64,000 nt of DNA from Bacteroidetes bacterium UBA1947 (GCA_002336915.1 DDET01000038.1:153182-217181), one strand, 5' to 3'; numbered from the stretch's first letter, positions 51,781 to 61,686 are shown. Translations and numbers: made by a program. Notes: generated by a model from the sequence alone, not told the origin.

Positions 51781-53520
51781 ATGAGCAAACATCCCTTACT
51801 AAGAAGATTGCGGGTATGTGTGGTATTACTGGGATTACTGGGGCCTTCAGTTCAAAGCTACGCCTCCAGTCACCGGGAAGCACCACTTATATCGCGAGAC
51901 CCGCTGGCGGACAATACAGACCTGTATGCGTTCCGTAGCCCCGATGATCCTACCACGGTGACGATCATCGCTAACTATATACCATTCGAACTGCCTGAAG
52001 GTGGACCGAATTATTACAACTTCTCTCCCGATGTGCGCTACGAGATACACATCAAGAACAAGACAGCCACAATGGGAGATGACATCACTTACCGTTTCAC
52101 TTTTGCGCAAAGTAACCAGGATGCCAGCACCTTCTTTAATATAAGGCTGGGACAACAGAACCTGAAAACTACCTATACCTGCGAAAGAAGCACGGATGGT
52201 GGTATGACCTTCACTGTTATTTATACAGGCGCAGTGCCTGCCAATAACATAGGCCCCCGCTCTATCCAGGATGCCACTGTAGGCCTTGGCGCAACAAACT
52301 ACATGAGCCTGATGCAGGCTGCCATAGGCACTGCAAGCACAGGGGAAAAGGTATTTGCGGGCCCGGTGGATGATCCTTTTTTCGTGGATCTCGCAGGTGC
52401 TTTTGATGTAGGTAACTTTCGCCCGGAAGGCAATGCTACCAATCCTACAAAGGATGGCCTGGCGCGCTTTAATGTGCACAGTATAGCATTAAAAATACCC
52501 ATTGCCACACTGCAAAAAAATGGCAACCCGGTATCAATGGCAGCAAATATACTGGACCCGGACTACGTAATAGGCGTATGGGCGTCAGCAAGCCGCAAAC
52601 AAATAAAAACGCTGAATACAAACGGTACCGACAGTTATAGTGGTAGCTGGGTACAGGTGTCGCGTTTAGGTATGCCGCTTACTAATGAAGCAGTGATACC
52701 ATTGGGGATGAAGGACAAATGGAATGCAAGCAATCCAAGTGGTGATGTGCAATTTGCTGCTTACTTCAGCAATCCTGAGCTGGCACTGTATATGGACAAC
52801 TCACAATTTGGTGGCGCTGTTCCATCACTCAATGCACTACGCATACAGAGCAATTCACTGGGTGCTTATGATTTCCGTAATGGAAAGAAAGGTTTGTGGG
52901 CATTAAAAGGATCAGCCGCAGTAGCAGGTACTGCATTGGATGATGCGATATTCGGTACCATCCTGTTACCTGACTCAATGAGCCCACGTGCTGTTGATAT
53001 ACTTCCTATATTTTACACCGGCGTTCCAAATCTTGATCCATACCAACTGGCTACCGGCAAGAATGGCAACCCGCTGGCAGCAGGCAAGCCATTTATCAAC
53101 AACTTCCTGCCTACGCTGGGCGATATGCTGCGCCTGAACATGGCTGTACCACCTACACCGCGCAATGACCCGAACTTCAGTTCGCTGGGTATAGTGAAAG
53201 CAGCCGTGCTGGGCCTTACAGATCCAATGTATGCCAATACCAATATGGAAATGATACCCAATATGGATGGATTCCCCAACGGCCGCAGGCTGGAGGATGA
53301 TGTGACCACCATTGAACTACAAGCTGTATCGGGTGTTGCATTGGCAGCCATCGGGCTTTGGTACGACGATTTCACTACCAATCCTGTTACTCCCCAATTA
53401 GGCCGAGTACTGAGCTTCACCGCCGGACCTACACATAACGATACTACTTTCCAGGCATCGTTTCCCTATGTGCAGCAGCCATGGAGAGGATATGACCATA
53501 CAATACAAGCAAGATTTTAA
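51781..53520 (+). CDS. DUF4331 secreted protein without T9SS tail
   Basis: 579 residues. Signal peptide about 1-28 (SVQSYA), then the DUF4331 beginning SSHREAPLISRDPLADNTDLYAFRSP and the conserved blocks TVTIIANYIPFELPEGGPNYY, DDPFFVDLAGAFDVG and NMDGFPNGRRLEDDVTTIELQA. It stops right after LQQPWRG-like VQQPWRGYDHT and lacks the C-terminal sorting domain of its neighbour. The function of the family is unknown. The paralogue follows after 22 bases. Confidence 0.92.
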   Translation: MSKHPLLRRLRVCVVLLGLLGPSVQSYASSHREAPLISRDPLADNTDLYAFRSPDDPTTVTIIANYIPFELPEGGPNYYNFSPDVRYEIHIKNKTATMGDDITYRFTFAQSNQDASTFFNIRLGQQNLKTTYTCERSTDGGMTFTVIYTGAVPANNIGPRSIQDATVGLGATNYMSLMQAAIGTASTGEKVFAGPVDDPFFVDLAGAFDVGNFRPEGNATNPTKDGLARFNVHSIALKIPIATLQKNGNPVSMAANILDPDYVIGVWASASRKQIKTLNTNGTDSYSGSWVQVSRLGMPLTNEAVIPLGMKDKWNASNPSGDVQFAAYFSNPELALYMDNSQFGGAVPSLNALRIQSNSLGAYDFRNGKKGLWALKGSAAVAGTALDDAIFGTILLPDSMSPRAVDILPIFYTGVPNLDPYQLATGKNGNPLAAGKPFINNFLPTLGDMLRLNMAVPPTPRNDPNFSSLGIVKAAVLGLTDPMYANTNMEMIPNMDGFPNGRRLEDDVTTIELQAVSGVALAAIGLWYDDFTTNPVTPQLGRVLSFTAGPTHNDTTFQASFPYVQQPWRGYDHTIQARF

Positions 53521-53542
53521 TTCACCACAAAAGACATAAAAT

Positions 53543-55588
53543 ATGAAAAACATAATTAGCAAAGCTGTGGTGGTATTAAGTATACTACTATTGCCCCAAC
53601 TAAGGGCCATGGCCTCGAGCCATCGCGAAGCACCGCTGATATCGAACGACCCGATAGCGGATAATACGGATCTGTATGCATTCAGGAGTCCCTGCGATAC
53701 GAATAAGATAGTGCTGATAGCTAACTATATTCCTTTCGAACATCCTGCAGGCGGACCAAACTATTACACCTTTGGCGAGAACATCCGCTACGAGATACAT
53801 GTGAAGAACAATGCGAACACGCCAGGTGATAATATCATCTACCGTTTCACCTTCCAGCATGTGAACGAAGATGCCTCTACCTTCTTCAACATCAGGCTGG
53901 GAAAGCAGAATATTAAGACGACGTATACTTGCGAACGCAGTACAAACGGCGGCCTTACATTCGTAACCATAGCCAGCAATGCAATAGTGCCTCCGCCAAA
54001 CATAGGCCCGCGCTCTATTGAAAACGCTACGGTAGGCCTGGGTGCTACCTCTTACGGTCAGCTAATGACGCAGGCTGTAACAACTGCATCAACAGGTGAA
54101 AAACTGTTCTGCGGCCCTACGGACGATCCGTTTTTCGTGGACCTCGGTGGTGCATTTGATGTGGGCGGTTTCCGCACCGGCGCCCAGGCACGTGATGGCC
54201 TGGCAAAATTTAACTGCCACTCTATAGTAATAGAAGTGCCAATATCTACCCTGCAGAAAACAGGACTGAATACAACAGCCGCTACCAGCATACTGGATGG
54301 CAACTTCGTAATCGGTGTTTGGGCATCAGCCAGCAGGCCAAAGATCACTACCTTAAGTAACGTGGGTGATGAGCCTGCTACTTCAGGCAGCTGGGTACAG
54401 GTATCGCGCATAGGCATGCCGCTTACCAACGAGGTGATCAATCCTATAGGTGTTAAAGATGCCTGGAACAGGGCGAATCCTTACGCAAGTGATTTTAACT
54501 ACCTGTCTTATTTCCAGAACCCTGAGCTGGCACTGTATATGGACAACTCACAGTATGGCGGTGCTGTACCGGGCCTTGATTCATTGCGCATACAGAGCAA
54601 TTCACTGGGTGCTTACGATTTCCGGAACACACACCAGGGACTGTACCCACTTAAAAATTCTCCTGCCGTATCTGGTACGGCGCTTGCGGATGTAGGCGGT
54701 TTCGGTACTTACCTGCTGCCCAATAACTTCAGCCCCCGTGCTGTGGACATCATGCCTATCTTCCTGATGGGTGTACCTAACCTGAACCCATATCAACTGG
54801 CTACCGGAAAGAATGGCAATCCACTGGCGAACGGAAAGCCTTTTGTGAATAACTTCTTACTGTATTCACCATTGCTGGGTACACCGGAGTTCGCTGACCT
54901 GCTGCGTCTTAATATGGCAGTTCCCGTAACTCCGCGTAATGATCCTAAATTCAGTTCTTTAGGCCTTGTGTATGCAGCAGTGCTTGGTCTTACCGACCCT
55001 GCTTACAATGCAAATGCAAACCTGCAGTTCATTCCCAATATGGATGGTTTCCCCAATGGCCGCAGGCTGGAGGATGATGTGACAACGATCGAATTACAGG
55101 CTGTATCGGGCGTAGTGCTGGCAGCAATAGGCCTGTGGTATGACGACTATACTACCAATCCGGTTACTCCTGACTTGTTGCATGTACTGGACTTCAATGC
55201 AGGTGTAACACATAATGACACCACCTTCCAGGCGTGCATGCCATACCTGCAGCAACCATGGAGGGGCTTTACAGGCACAGAATATGCCGGTCCTACCAGT
55301 GTAGCCCAGTTAGGCCTTTCTACCCCGGCGGGAGCAATGTCTGCATATCCTAACCCATTTGCAGGCGAGGTAACGCTTAAGTACAAGCTTGCTACCCGTG
55401 CAAATATCCAATTACAGGTCGTTGACCTTAATGGCAGGGTGGTACAGGTAATAGCTAACGAACAAAAGGAAGCAGGCGAATACACCGCAACATGGAACAG
55501 CGGCAACCTTGCTTCGGGTGTTTACTTTGCGCAGCTGAGTGTAGGTGGTAACACCGTACAATCGGTAAAGCTGGTGAAAGCCAATTAA
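53543..55588 (+). CDS. DUF4331 secreted protein with T9SS type A tail
   Basis: 681 residues, paralogue of the preceding protein with the same blocks (SSHREAPLISNDPIADNTDLYAF, DDPFFVDLGGAFDVGGF, NMDGFPNGRRLEDDVTTIELQA). It has an extra ~90 residues: a short linker and a T9SS type A domain from AYPNPFAGEVTLKYKL to VQSVKLVKAN. So this copy is surface-exported, while the first copy may stay periplasmic or use it as a partner. A terminator follows, but the TPR gene starts only about 100 bases on. Confidence 0.93.
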   Translation: MKNIISKAVVVLSILLLPQLRAMASSHREAPLISNDPIADNTDLYAFRSPCDTNKIVLIANYIPFEHPAGGPNYYTFGENIRYEIHVKNNANTPGDNIIYRFTFQHVNEDASTFFNIRLGKQNIKTTYTCERSTNGGLTFVTIASNAIVPPPNIGPRSIENATVGLGATSYGQLMTQAVTTASTGEKLFCGPTDDPFFVDLGGAFDVGGFRTGAQARDGLAKFNCHSIVIEVPISTLQKTGLNTTAATSILDGNFVIGVWASASRPKITTLSNVGDEPATSGSWVQVSRIGMPLTNEVINPIGVKDAWNRANPYASDFNYLSYFQNPELALYMDNSQYGGAVPGLDSLRIQSNSLGAYDFRNTHQGLYPLKNSPAVSGTALADVGGFGTYLLPNNFSPRAVDIMPIFLMGVPNLNPYQLATGKNGNPLANGKPFVNNFLLYSPLLGTPEFADLLRLNMAVPVTPRNDPKFSSLGLVYAAVLGLTDPAYNANANLQFIPNMDGFPNGRRLEDDVTTIELQAVSGVVLAAIGLWYDDYTTNPVTPDLLHVLDFNAGVTHNDTTFQACMPYLQQPWRGFTGTEYAGPTSVAQLGLSTPAGAMSAYPNPFAGEVTLKYKLATRANIQLQVVDLNGRVVQVIANEQKEAGEYTATWNSGNLASGVYFAQLSVGGNTVQSVKLVKAN

Positions 55589-55612
55589 GTAGGTTAAATG
55601 GTTAGATTAGGT

Positions 55613-55644
55613 AAGGGGATGCTTCGGCACCCCTTTACTTTTTT
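55613..55644 (+). terminator. Rho-independent terminator with UUCG loop
   Basis: Stem AAGGGG-A-TGC with GCA-CCCCTT (one bulged A) closed by a TTCG tetraloop, followed by TTACTTTTTT. It follows the DUF4331 pair. Confidence 0.8.
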
Positions 55645-55691
55645 AAAACCATTTGCGCCACTATTGCGTATATACCCTAAAATACACACTC

Positions 55692-57044
55692 ATGAAGAGA
55701 TATTTCACACTATTCACAGGCCTTTTGCTCCTTTCAATGAGCATCGGTACATTTTCTTCCTGCACATCCACAGAGGGCAAGGAGAGCGAAAAGATAAACG
55801 GCGAGTTAAGTGTGCCGGCATTGCTTACCAGCCAAAAGCAGGTTTCCAATCCTGCGGAGGCTGCTTTGATAAAGGAAACTTACAACAAAGCTATCGCAGC
55901 TCTGAAAGCTAACCCGGATGATCTGAAACAGTTTATATCGCTGGCGTCCGTTTATATTACGGAAGGCCGTATTACGGGTAATAGTGGTTATTACAGCAAT
56001 GCAGCGATTAATGTGCTGGACCGGGTTACAAATGAAAAGGCCTCAAATAAGGAATTAGCTTTTGAAGCACTGAGCCTGAAATCGGCAGTATTGCTTAATA
56101 TGCACCAGTTCAAAGATGCGCTGGCTGTGGCAAACGAGGGCCTTGCGCTTAATAGCTCCACCTCCGCAATATATGGGGCGCTGGTGGATGCTAATGTAGA
56201 AATGGGCAATTACGAAGAAGCAGTTGCAGATTGCGATAGAATGCTGAGCATCCGCCCGGACCTGCGTTCTTACTCGAGGGCATCTTACCTGAGGCAGATA
56301 CATGGCGATAATAAAGGGGCTATTGCAGCCATGCAAATGGCGGTCGAAGCAGGTGGTCCCGGAGATGAAAGTACAGAGTGGGCGAGGGTGACTTTGGGAG
56401 ACCTGTACCTGAATACAGGCAACGTTGATAGTGCTTCATTTGAATATATGACCGCTCTTTCTTATCGTCCTGATTATCCTTATGCGCAAATAGGACTTGC
56501 GAAGGTGCAAAAGACGATGAAGAATTATGATTCCGCGATCGCGTTGACAAAGCAAGCGATTAATACCATGAGCCAGCCTGCATTTGTATCTATGCTTGCC
56601 GACCTGTATGAACTGAAGAATGATAAATCCAAGGCAGCTGAGATAAGGAACGAAGTAGTGAAATTGCTGGAAGAAGGGGAGACGGAGCAAGCAAAAGAAA
56701 ACGTAAAGCATAATGCAAGCCGCGAAATGGCTATGGCTTACCTGGACACCAAACAAATGGACAAGGCGCTGGAGTATGCGCAAAAAGACCTGGCCATGCG
56801 CCCCGGGAATATAGATGCAAACGAATTGATGGCCTGGGTATACTATAAGAAAGGCGATTATGCCAATGCAAAAGTACACGCTGCAAAAGCACTGAAGACA
56901 AACAGTAAAAACGCTACAACGCTTTATAAAGCAGGTATGGTATATGCCGCCGCCGGTGATGTTGTGAAAGGAAATGAACTGATGCAGGAAGCTAAGCAGG
57001 TATCTCCGTATATAGATCAAAGGATATTACTGGCCGCTAAATAA
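55692..57044 (+). CDS. TPR lipoprotein
   Basis: 450 residues from the ATG at 55692, which gives a lipoprotein signal with lipobox FSSC (Cys24); the frame upstream reads into the terminator. At least nine tetratricopeptide-like repeats (for example ALAVANEGLALNSSTSAIYGALVDANVEMGNYEEAVADCDRML and KALEYAQKDLAMRPGNIDANELMAWVYYKKGDYANAKVHAAKAL). A scaffold or assembly factor in the periplasm; 5 bases before the HupE/UreJ gene. Found beside DUF4331 genes in Bacteroidota by my recollection. Confidence 0.88.
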   Translation: MKRYFTLFTGLLLLSMSIGTFSSCTSTEGKESEKINGELSVPALLTSQKQVSNPAEAALIKETYNKAIAALKANPDDLKQFISLASVYITEGRITGNSGYYSNAAINVLDRVTNEKASNKELAFEALSLKSAVLLNMHQFKDALAVANEGLALNSSTSAIYGALVDANVEMGNYEEAVADCDRMLSIRPDLRSYSRASYLRQIHGDNKGAIAAMQMAVEAGGPGDESTEWARVTLGDLYLNTGNVDSASFEYMTALSYRPDYPYAQIGLAKVQKTMKNYDSAIALTKQAINTMSQPAFVSMLADLYELKNDKSKAAEIRNEVVKLLEEGETEQAKENVKHNASREMAMAYLDTKQMDKALEYAQKDLAMRPGNIDANELMAWVYYKKGDYANAKVHAAKALKTNSKNATTLYKAGMVYAAAGDVVKGNELMQEAKQVSPYIDQRILLAAK

Positions 57045-57049
57045 TAAGT

Positions 57050-57709
57050 ATGAAAAAGTATTTTTTCCTGCTGCTGTTATTGCTGGTTGCCGTTCTGCCG
57101 ATGTCTGCGCATACCATAAATTATGTACTGGATAAAGAAGATGCAGGATCGGTGTTCTGGAAATATTTGGTATTAGGATACGAGCATATCATTCCGCTGG
57201 GCTTCGACCATATACTATTCATACTCTGTGTATTCTTTTTGAACACGAACATTAAGCAGATCATATTGCAGGCGTCTATGTTCACGGTAGCGCATTCTAT
57301 AACACTCGGGCTTGCAATGTACGGGATCATTAAGCCGCCAACGAATATTGTAGAGCCATTAATCGCGCTTTCAATAGTATTTCTTGCCGTCGAAAATATC
57401 TACTCAAACAAGGTAAAACCATGGCGTATGGTTATGGTATTCTTGTTCGGTATGGTGCATGGTATGGGCTTCGCGGGAGCATTAGCGGGACTTGGGATGC
57501 CGCAAAATGCTTTTGCTACTGCACTGATTAGTTTTAATGTTGGGGTGGAGTTGGGGCAGTTGAGCATTATTCTACTCATGTATTTCTGTGTATCGAAGGT
57601 GTTTTCAAGGCAGTTGTGGTACCGTAGTCGGGTAGTTATCCCTGCTTCCCTGATAATAGCCATGGTAGCGGCTTACTGGACAATTGAGCGCATCTTTTTT
57701 CTGGCTTGA
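57050..57709 (+). CDS. HupE/UreJ_2-family membrane protein
   Basis: 219 residues. A cleaved or uncleaved N-terminal signal (about 1-22, SAHTI), then about six helices with the family motifs LGYEHIIPLGFDHILFI, QASMFTVAHSITLGLAMYG, ALSIVFLAVENIY, FGMVHGMGFAGAL and FNVGVELGQLSIILLMYF. His residues in the first, second and fourth motifs could bind metal. Proposed for nickel or cobalt uptake but not established. Last gene of the DUF4331/TPR group. Confidence 0.9.
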   Translation: MKKYFFLLLLLLVAVLPMSAHTINYVLDKEDAGSVFWKYLVLGYEHIIPLGFDHILFILCVFFLNTNIKQIILQASMFTVAHSITLGLAMYGIIKPPTNIVEPLIALSIVFLAVENIYSNKVKPWRMVMVFLFGMVHGMGFAGALAGLGMPQNAFATALISFNVGVELGQLSIILLMYFCVSKVFSRQLWYRSRVVIPASLIIAMVAAYWTIERIFFLA

Positions 57710-57907
57710 TCCGGTTCATGCACAGCCACGGCGGCTCTTAATCATACGGCCCATGGGGTAAATATTCAATGTTTTTTATTAATATAACATAGTGGGATTG
57801 GCTTTCACGGGAAAAAAGATATCCACAACTGTTGATAGTATTTGACCCTAAATATTTTATTAAGATTCAGGATTTTTGTATTATCGTGGTCTAAACGTAA
57901 TCCATTT

Positions 57908-58198
57908 ATGAACAAAGCAGAATTAATTGACCAGATCGCGAAAGATTCTGGCATTACAAAAACACAGGCAAATGATGCTCTCGAAGCTTTTACAGGTGCA
58001 GTAGTTTCTACCTTGAAAAAAGGTGACACCGTAACATTAGTAGGCTTTGGTACATTCTCAGTTTCTCAAAGGGCAGCGCGCAATGGCCGTAACCCACAGA
58101 CAGGTGAAACAATAAAAATTAAAGCAAGTAAAGTTGCTAAGTTTAAACCTGGTAAAGATTTTAAAGACAAGATCGCCGGCGTAAAAGCAAAAAAATAA
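57908..58198 (+). CDS. hup: HU-family DNA-binding protein
   Basis: 96 residues from the ATG at 57908 (MNKAELIDQIAKDSGITKTQANDAL). The beta-arm motif is GFGTFSVSQRAARNGRNPQTGETIKI, followed by KFKPGKDFKDKI. Complete histone-like HU/IHF protein; nucleoid binding. The 22 codons upstream in frame are not protein-like. A bidirectional terminator follows. Confidence 0.96.
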   Translation: MNKAELIDQIAKDSGITKTQANDALEAFTGAVVSTLKKGDTVTLVGFGTFSVSQRAARNGRNPQTGETIKIKASKVAKFKPGKDFKDKIAGVKAKK

Positions 58199-58214
58199 TT
58201 TGAGGATGAATAAT

Positions 58215-58247
58215 AAAAAAGGCAAGAGATATTCTCTTGCCTTTTTT
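58215..58247. terminator. Rho-independent terminator after HU
   Basis: A-run, 9-bp stem GGCAAGAGA/TCTCTTGCC with a 3-base loop, then six T: works on either strand. Confidence 0.9.
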
Positions 58248-58326
58248 ATTTGTGCTAAGTGCTAAGCTAAATCCACAGTGCTGGTTGTTTCGTATATGAT
58301 ACAGCAAATGCTTAGCAATGCATAAC

Positions 58327-60633
58327 ATGATACGAACACTGAGGCTAAACACACTTACTACTTTTTTGCTCTGCTGCATATCATTTGTAGCAGCCGCCCA
58401 CACAGGCAGTTTAAAGGGCACTGTGTACGATGGCGATTCAAAAAAGCCGCTTGATGGTGTTGGCATTTACATGCCCTCCACAAACAATGCAGCAATAACC
58501 GATGCTTTCGGCCATTTCTTCCTGAAGGGAATCGCGGAAGGCAATTACAAGATCACAATCAGCCATGTTGGTTATGAAACAATTGAAAAGGAGACCAAAA
58601 TAACCGATGGTGAAACTACCGAGCTTTCTTTCAATCTCATATCCTCGGCAGTAAAGATGAGTGAAGTAGCCATCAACTCTAAGAAAGACCTTAACCTAAG
58701 TGCCATAAGTGGTATAGACCTCAAACAACGTCCTGTGAATACTACACAAGACCTTATGCGCCTTGTGCCGGGTCTATTCACATCGCAGCACCAGGGTGGG
58801 GGCAAGGCAGAGCAAATATTCCTTCGAGGTTTTGACTGTGATCACGGCACCGATATACATGTAGGTGTAGACGGCACACCGGTCAACATGGTATCGCATG
58901 CACACGGACAAGGCTTCGCTGATGCGCACTTTATCATTCCCGAATTGGTAAACGAAGTCGATTTTGGCAAAGGGCCTTACTGTATCGACAAGGGTAACCT
59001 TGCTACTGCAGGTTGGGTAGAGTTTAAAACGAAGGAATACCTCGACAACAGCTTCGTAAAGATGGAAGGCGGCACCTATGGATACTTCCGCACGGCTGCC
59101 GGTCTTAGCTTGCTGGACAAGAATACAGCATCAGGACATCAAACAGCATACATAGCCGGGGAGTATGGCTACAATCGCGGCTACTTTGATAAGTCGCAGG
59201 ATTTTAAGCGCTTCAACCTCACCGGCAAATACACCAATTATTTATCAGATCATAAGAAACTAACGCTCACACTCTCGGCTTTCAATTCAAAATGGAATGC
59301 GTCAGGTCAGATCCCTGAGCGTGCCGTAGCCGACGGAACTATAGATCGCTTTGGCGAGCTGGATGCAGAGAGCGGGCTTACAAGCAGATATAGTGCCAAT
59401 GTGCAGTACGCACAATCTATTGGCAACAATAGCTATATCAAAACCAACATTTACCTCGGCTATTATGACTTCAGCCTCTATTCCGACTTTACATATTTCG
59501 CTATTGACTCTGTAAATGGCGACCAAATACATCAAGCTGAGAAGAGAGTATTTGGCGGATACAATAGCGACTACAATACCAACTATGTAGCCGCAGGGCT
59601 AAAGATGAAAACACAAGTGGGTATCGGTATGCGATACGATGATGTCAGCAACAACGAGTTGAGCCATACGATAGGTATGAATACCATCCTTAACCGCACA
59701 GTGCTCGGCGACATTAACGAGGCCAACCTCTTTGGCTACCTGAACCAAACAATTTATCTGCTGCCCCAGTTGGTATTGACAGCGGGTACTCGTTTCGATT
59801 ACTTTGTACAAGACTACCAGGATAAAATGCCGAATGTAGAGCAGCGCGATTATTCCTACAATAATCATGCGTTCAGTCCTAAGGCAGGTATCTACTACAA
59901 CTTTGGTAATAAAGCAAGACTCTATTACAATTACGGCATCGGCTTCCATTCAAACGATACAAGGACACTGGCAATAGGTGTGCAGCAAAGCGAGAGTGGC
60001 GTAGTTGGTCATGTATTGCCACTGGCTAACTCAATGGACCTTGGTCTTGTAATAAAGCCATATAACAAGCTGTTGGTATCGGTAGCCATCTGGCAGCTTG
60101 ATATGCAACAGGAATTCACCTACAGCGGCGATGGCGGGGTTGTGGAACCCTCAGGCCGTACCCGCCGTAAGGGAATAGACCTTTCCCTGCGTTATGAGCT
60201 GCTAAAATGGCTCTATATCGACGGGGATGCCAATTATACCCACGCCCGCTATCGCGACGATGCGAAGGGCCAGGATTACATCCCGCTCGCAGCCGGTTTT
60301 ACCTCCATAGGCGGACTAACGTTTAAAATAAATAAAGATCTGAGCGCCGGCATCCGCTACAGGTACATGGCCGACAGGCCAGCTATTGAGGACAATTCGC
60401 TTGTGGCCAAAGGCTACACCGTTTGCGACGCTGTCATCAACTACATCCGTCCGCGGTACGAATTTGGTATACAAATACAAAACCTCTTCAATGCAGAGTG
60501 GAGGGAGGCACAGTTTGCGACAGAAACGAGACTAAGAACAGAGCTCGCGCAACATATACCCGCACAAACAGATATTTGTTATACACCCGGTACGCCCTTC
60601 TTTTTAAAGGTAAGCGCTACCTACAAATTTTAG
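58327..60633 (+). CDS. TonB-dependent receptor with carboxypeptidase-like domain and His-rich plug
   Basis: 768 residues from the ATG at 58327 (an ATG three codons earlier is also possible). Signal peptide about 1-24, a CarboxypepD_reg-like domain (about 27-110, GSLKGTVYDGDSKKPLDGVGIYMPST), then a plug with IFLRGFDCDHGTDIHVGVDGTPVNMVSHAHGQGFADAHFIIPELV and a barrel ending in FFLKVSATYKF. The His/Asp-rich plug segment resembles receptors proposed for metal chelates, though I cannot assign a substrate. Convergent with rpoD. Confidence 0.9.
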   Translation: MIRTLRLNTLTTFLLCCISFVAAAHTGSLKGTVYDGDSKKPLDGVGIYMPSTNNAAITDAFGHFFLKGIAEGNYKITISHVGYETIEKETKITDGETTELSFNLISSAVKMSEVAINSKKDLNLSAISGIDLKQRPVNTTQDLMRLVPGLFTSQHQGGGKAEQIFLRGFDCDHGTDIHVGVDGTPVNMVSHAHGQGFADAHFIIPELVNEVDFGKGPYCIDKGNLATAGWVEFKTKEYLDNSFVKMEGGTYGYFRTAAGLSLLDKNTASGHQTAYIAGEYGYNRGYFDKSQDFKRFNLTGKYTNYLSDHKKLTLTLSAFNSKWNASGQIPERAVADGTIDRFGELDAESGLTSRYSANVQYAQSIGNNSYIKTNIYLGYYDFSLYSDFTYFAIDSVNGDQIHQAEKRVFGGYNSDYNTNYVAAGLKMKTQVGIGMRYDDVSNNELSHTIGMNTILNRTVLGDINEANLFGYLNQTIYLLPQLVLTAGTRFDYFVQDYQDKMPNVEQRDYSYNNHAFSPKAGIYYNFGNKARLYYNYGIGFHSNDTRTLAIGVQQSESGVVGHVLPLANSMDLGLVIKPYNKLLVSVAIWQLDMQQEFTYSGDGGVVEPSGRTRRKGIDLSLRYELLKWLYIDGDANYTHARYRDDAKGQDYIPLAAGFTSIGGLTFKINKDLSAGIRYRYMADRPAIEDNSLVAKGYTVCDAVINYIRPRYEFGIQIQNLFNAEWREAQFATETRLRTELAQHIPAQTDICYTPGTPFFLKVSATYKF

Positions 60634-60654
60634 TTTTTTCATAAGGTGAAAAAG

Positions 60655-60680
60655 AAAACCCCGCAGTCGTGCGGGGTTTT
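60655..60680. terminator. Bidirectional terminator between the TonB receptor and rpoD
   Basis: Perfect 11-bp stem AAAACCCCGCA/TGCGGGGTTTT with a 4-base loop; A- and T-rich ends serve both converging genes. Confidence 0.92.
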
Positions 60681-60702
60681 CACTATGTAAAAATGTAGTC
60701 GT

Positions 60703-61572
60703 CTAATTGCCTAAATATGATTTTAAAAGATTACAGCGTGTGGCTGTGCGAAGTTTAGTAATGGCTTTGTCTTTGATCTGGCGAACGCGCTCGCGGGTAA
60801 GGGAGAATTTCTCGCCTATATCCTCAAGGCTCATCGGGTGCTCAACACCTATACCAAAGTACAGTTTGATCACATCACGCTGGCGGTCGGTAAGCGTGCT
60901 TAAAGAGCGCTCAATTTCGCAACGCAGTGAATCGTAATGTTCCAGTTCCGAATCCGCTGATTCTGAATTGGGGTTTTCAAGCACATCAAGGAGGGTATTG
61001 TCCTCGCTGTCAACAAAAGGCGCATCAACCGATACGTGACGGGCAGCAACGCCCAGTGTAGTTTCCACCTCTTCCGTACCTATTTCCAGCAGTTCTGCCA
61101 GCTCTTCGGTAGATGGTTCGCGCTCATACTCCTGCTCCAGTTGAGAATAGGCCTTGCTGATCTTGTTCGAAAGGCCCACCTTGTTAAGGGGCAACCTTAC
61201 GATACGCGACTGCTCTGCAAGTGCCTGCAGGATAGATTGACGGATCCACCATACGGCGTAAGAAATGAACTTAAAGCCCCTCGTTTCATCGAAACGCTGA
61301 GCTGCCTTAATGAGGCCGAGATTGCCCTCATTGATCAGGTCACTCAAAGACAGTCCCTGGTTTTGGTACTGCTTGGCTACCGATACCACGAAGCGGAGGT
61401 TGGCTTTGGTAAGCTTTTCCAGTGCACGTTGGTCGCCCTGCTTAATGCGGATGGCGAGCTGCACTTCCTCTTCCGGGGTGATCAGATCTACTTTACCGAT
61501 CTCCTGCAGGTATTTCTCAAGAGACTGGCTTTCACGATTGGTAATTGATTTCGTGATCTTTAGCTGACGCAT
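60703..61572 (-). CDS. rpoD: Primary RNA polymerase sigma factor RpoD/SigA
   Basis: 289 residues from the ATG at 61572 (MRQLKITKSITNRES), the canonical Bacteroidota start; two earlier in-frame ATGs (61584, 61578) are not needed. Regions 1.2 (LEKYLQEIGKVDLITPEEEVQLA), 2 (LSLSDLINEGNLGLIKAAQRFDETRGFKFISYAVWWIRQSI), 3 and 4 (MSLEDIGEKFSLTRERVRQIKDKAITKLR) are complete. It is the short form without region 1.1, and it should read the TTTG/TAnnTTTG promoters seen in this window. Confidence 0.97.
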   Translation of the reverse strand: MRQLKITKSITNRESQSLEKYLQEIGKVDLITPEEEVQLAIRIKQGDQRALEKLTKANLRFVVSVAKQYQNQGLSLSDLINEGNLGLIKAAQRFDETRGFKFISYAVWWIRQSILQALAEQSRIVRLPLNKVGLSNKISKAYSQLEQEYEREPSTEELAELLEIGTEEVETTLGVAARHVSVDAPFVDSEDNTLLDVLENPNSESADSELEHYDSLRCEIERSLSTLTDRQRDVIKLYFGIGVEHPMSLEDIGEKFSLTRERVRQIKDKAITKLRTATRCNLLKSYLGN

Positions 61573-61654
61573 GGACATAGGCAAAGCATTAAATAGTTAA
61601 TAAAGAGGATGAACTTTTGTAACAGGCAAATGCCAAAGGGTGACATTTGTATGG

Positions 61655-61686
61655 CAAATCTAAGCTTCTGAGCAATTCAACCCAAA
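61655..61686 (-). promoter_or_regulatory. Consensus promoter of rpoD
   Basis: On the minus strand: TTTG (61686-61683), a 20-base spacer, and TAGATTTG (61662-61655). It exactly fits the Bacteroidota consensus and implies a leader of about 75 bases. Confidence 0.75.

Noticed and set aside
55589..55691. Treating the DUF4331 pair, TPR and HupE genes as one transcript
   Set aside because: A good terminator with a UUCG loop lies between the DUF4331 pair and the TPR gene, so at most partial read-through; they are presented as adjacent units.
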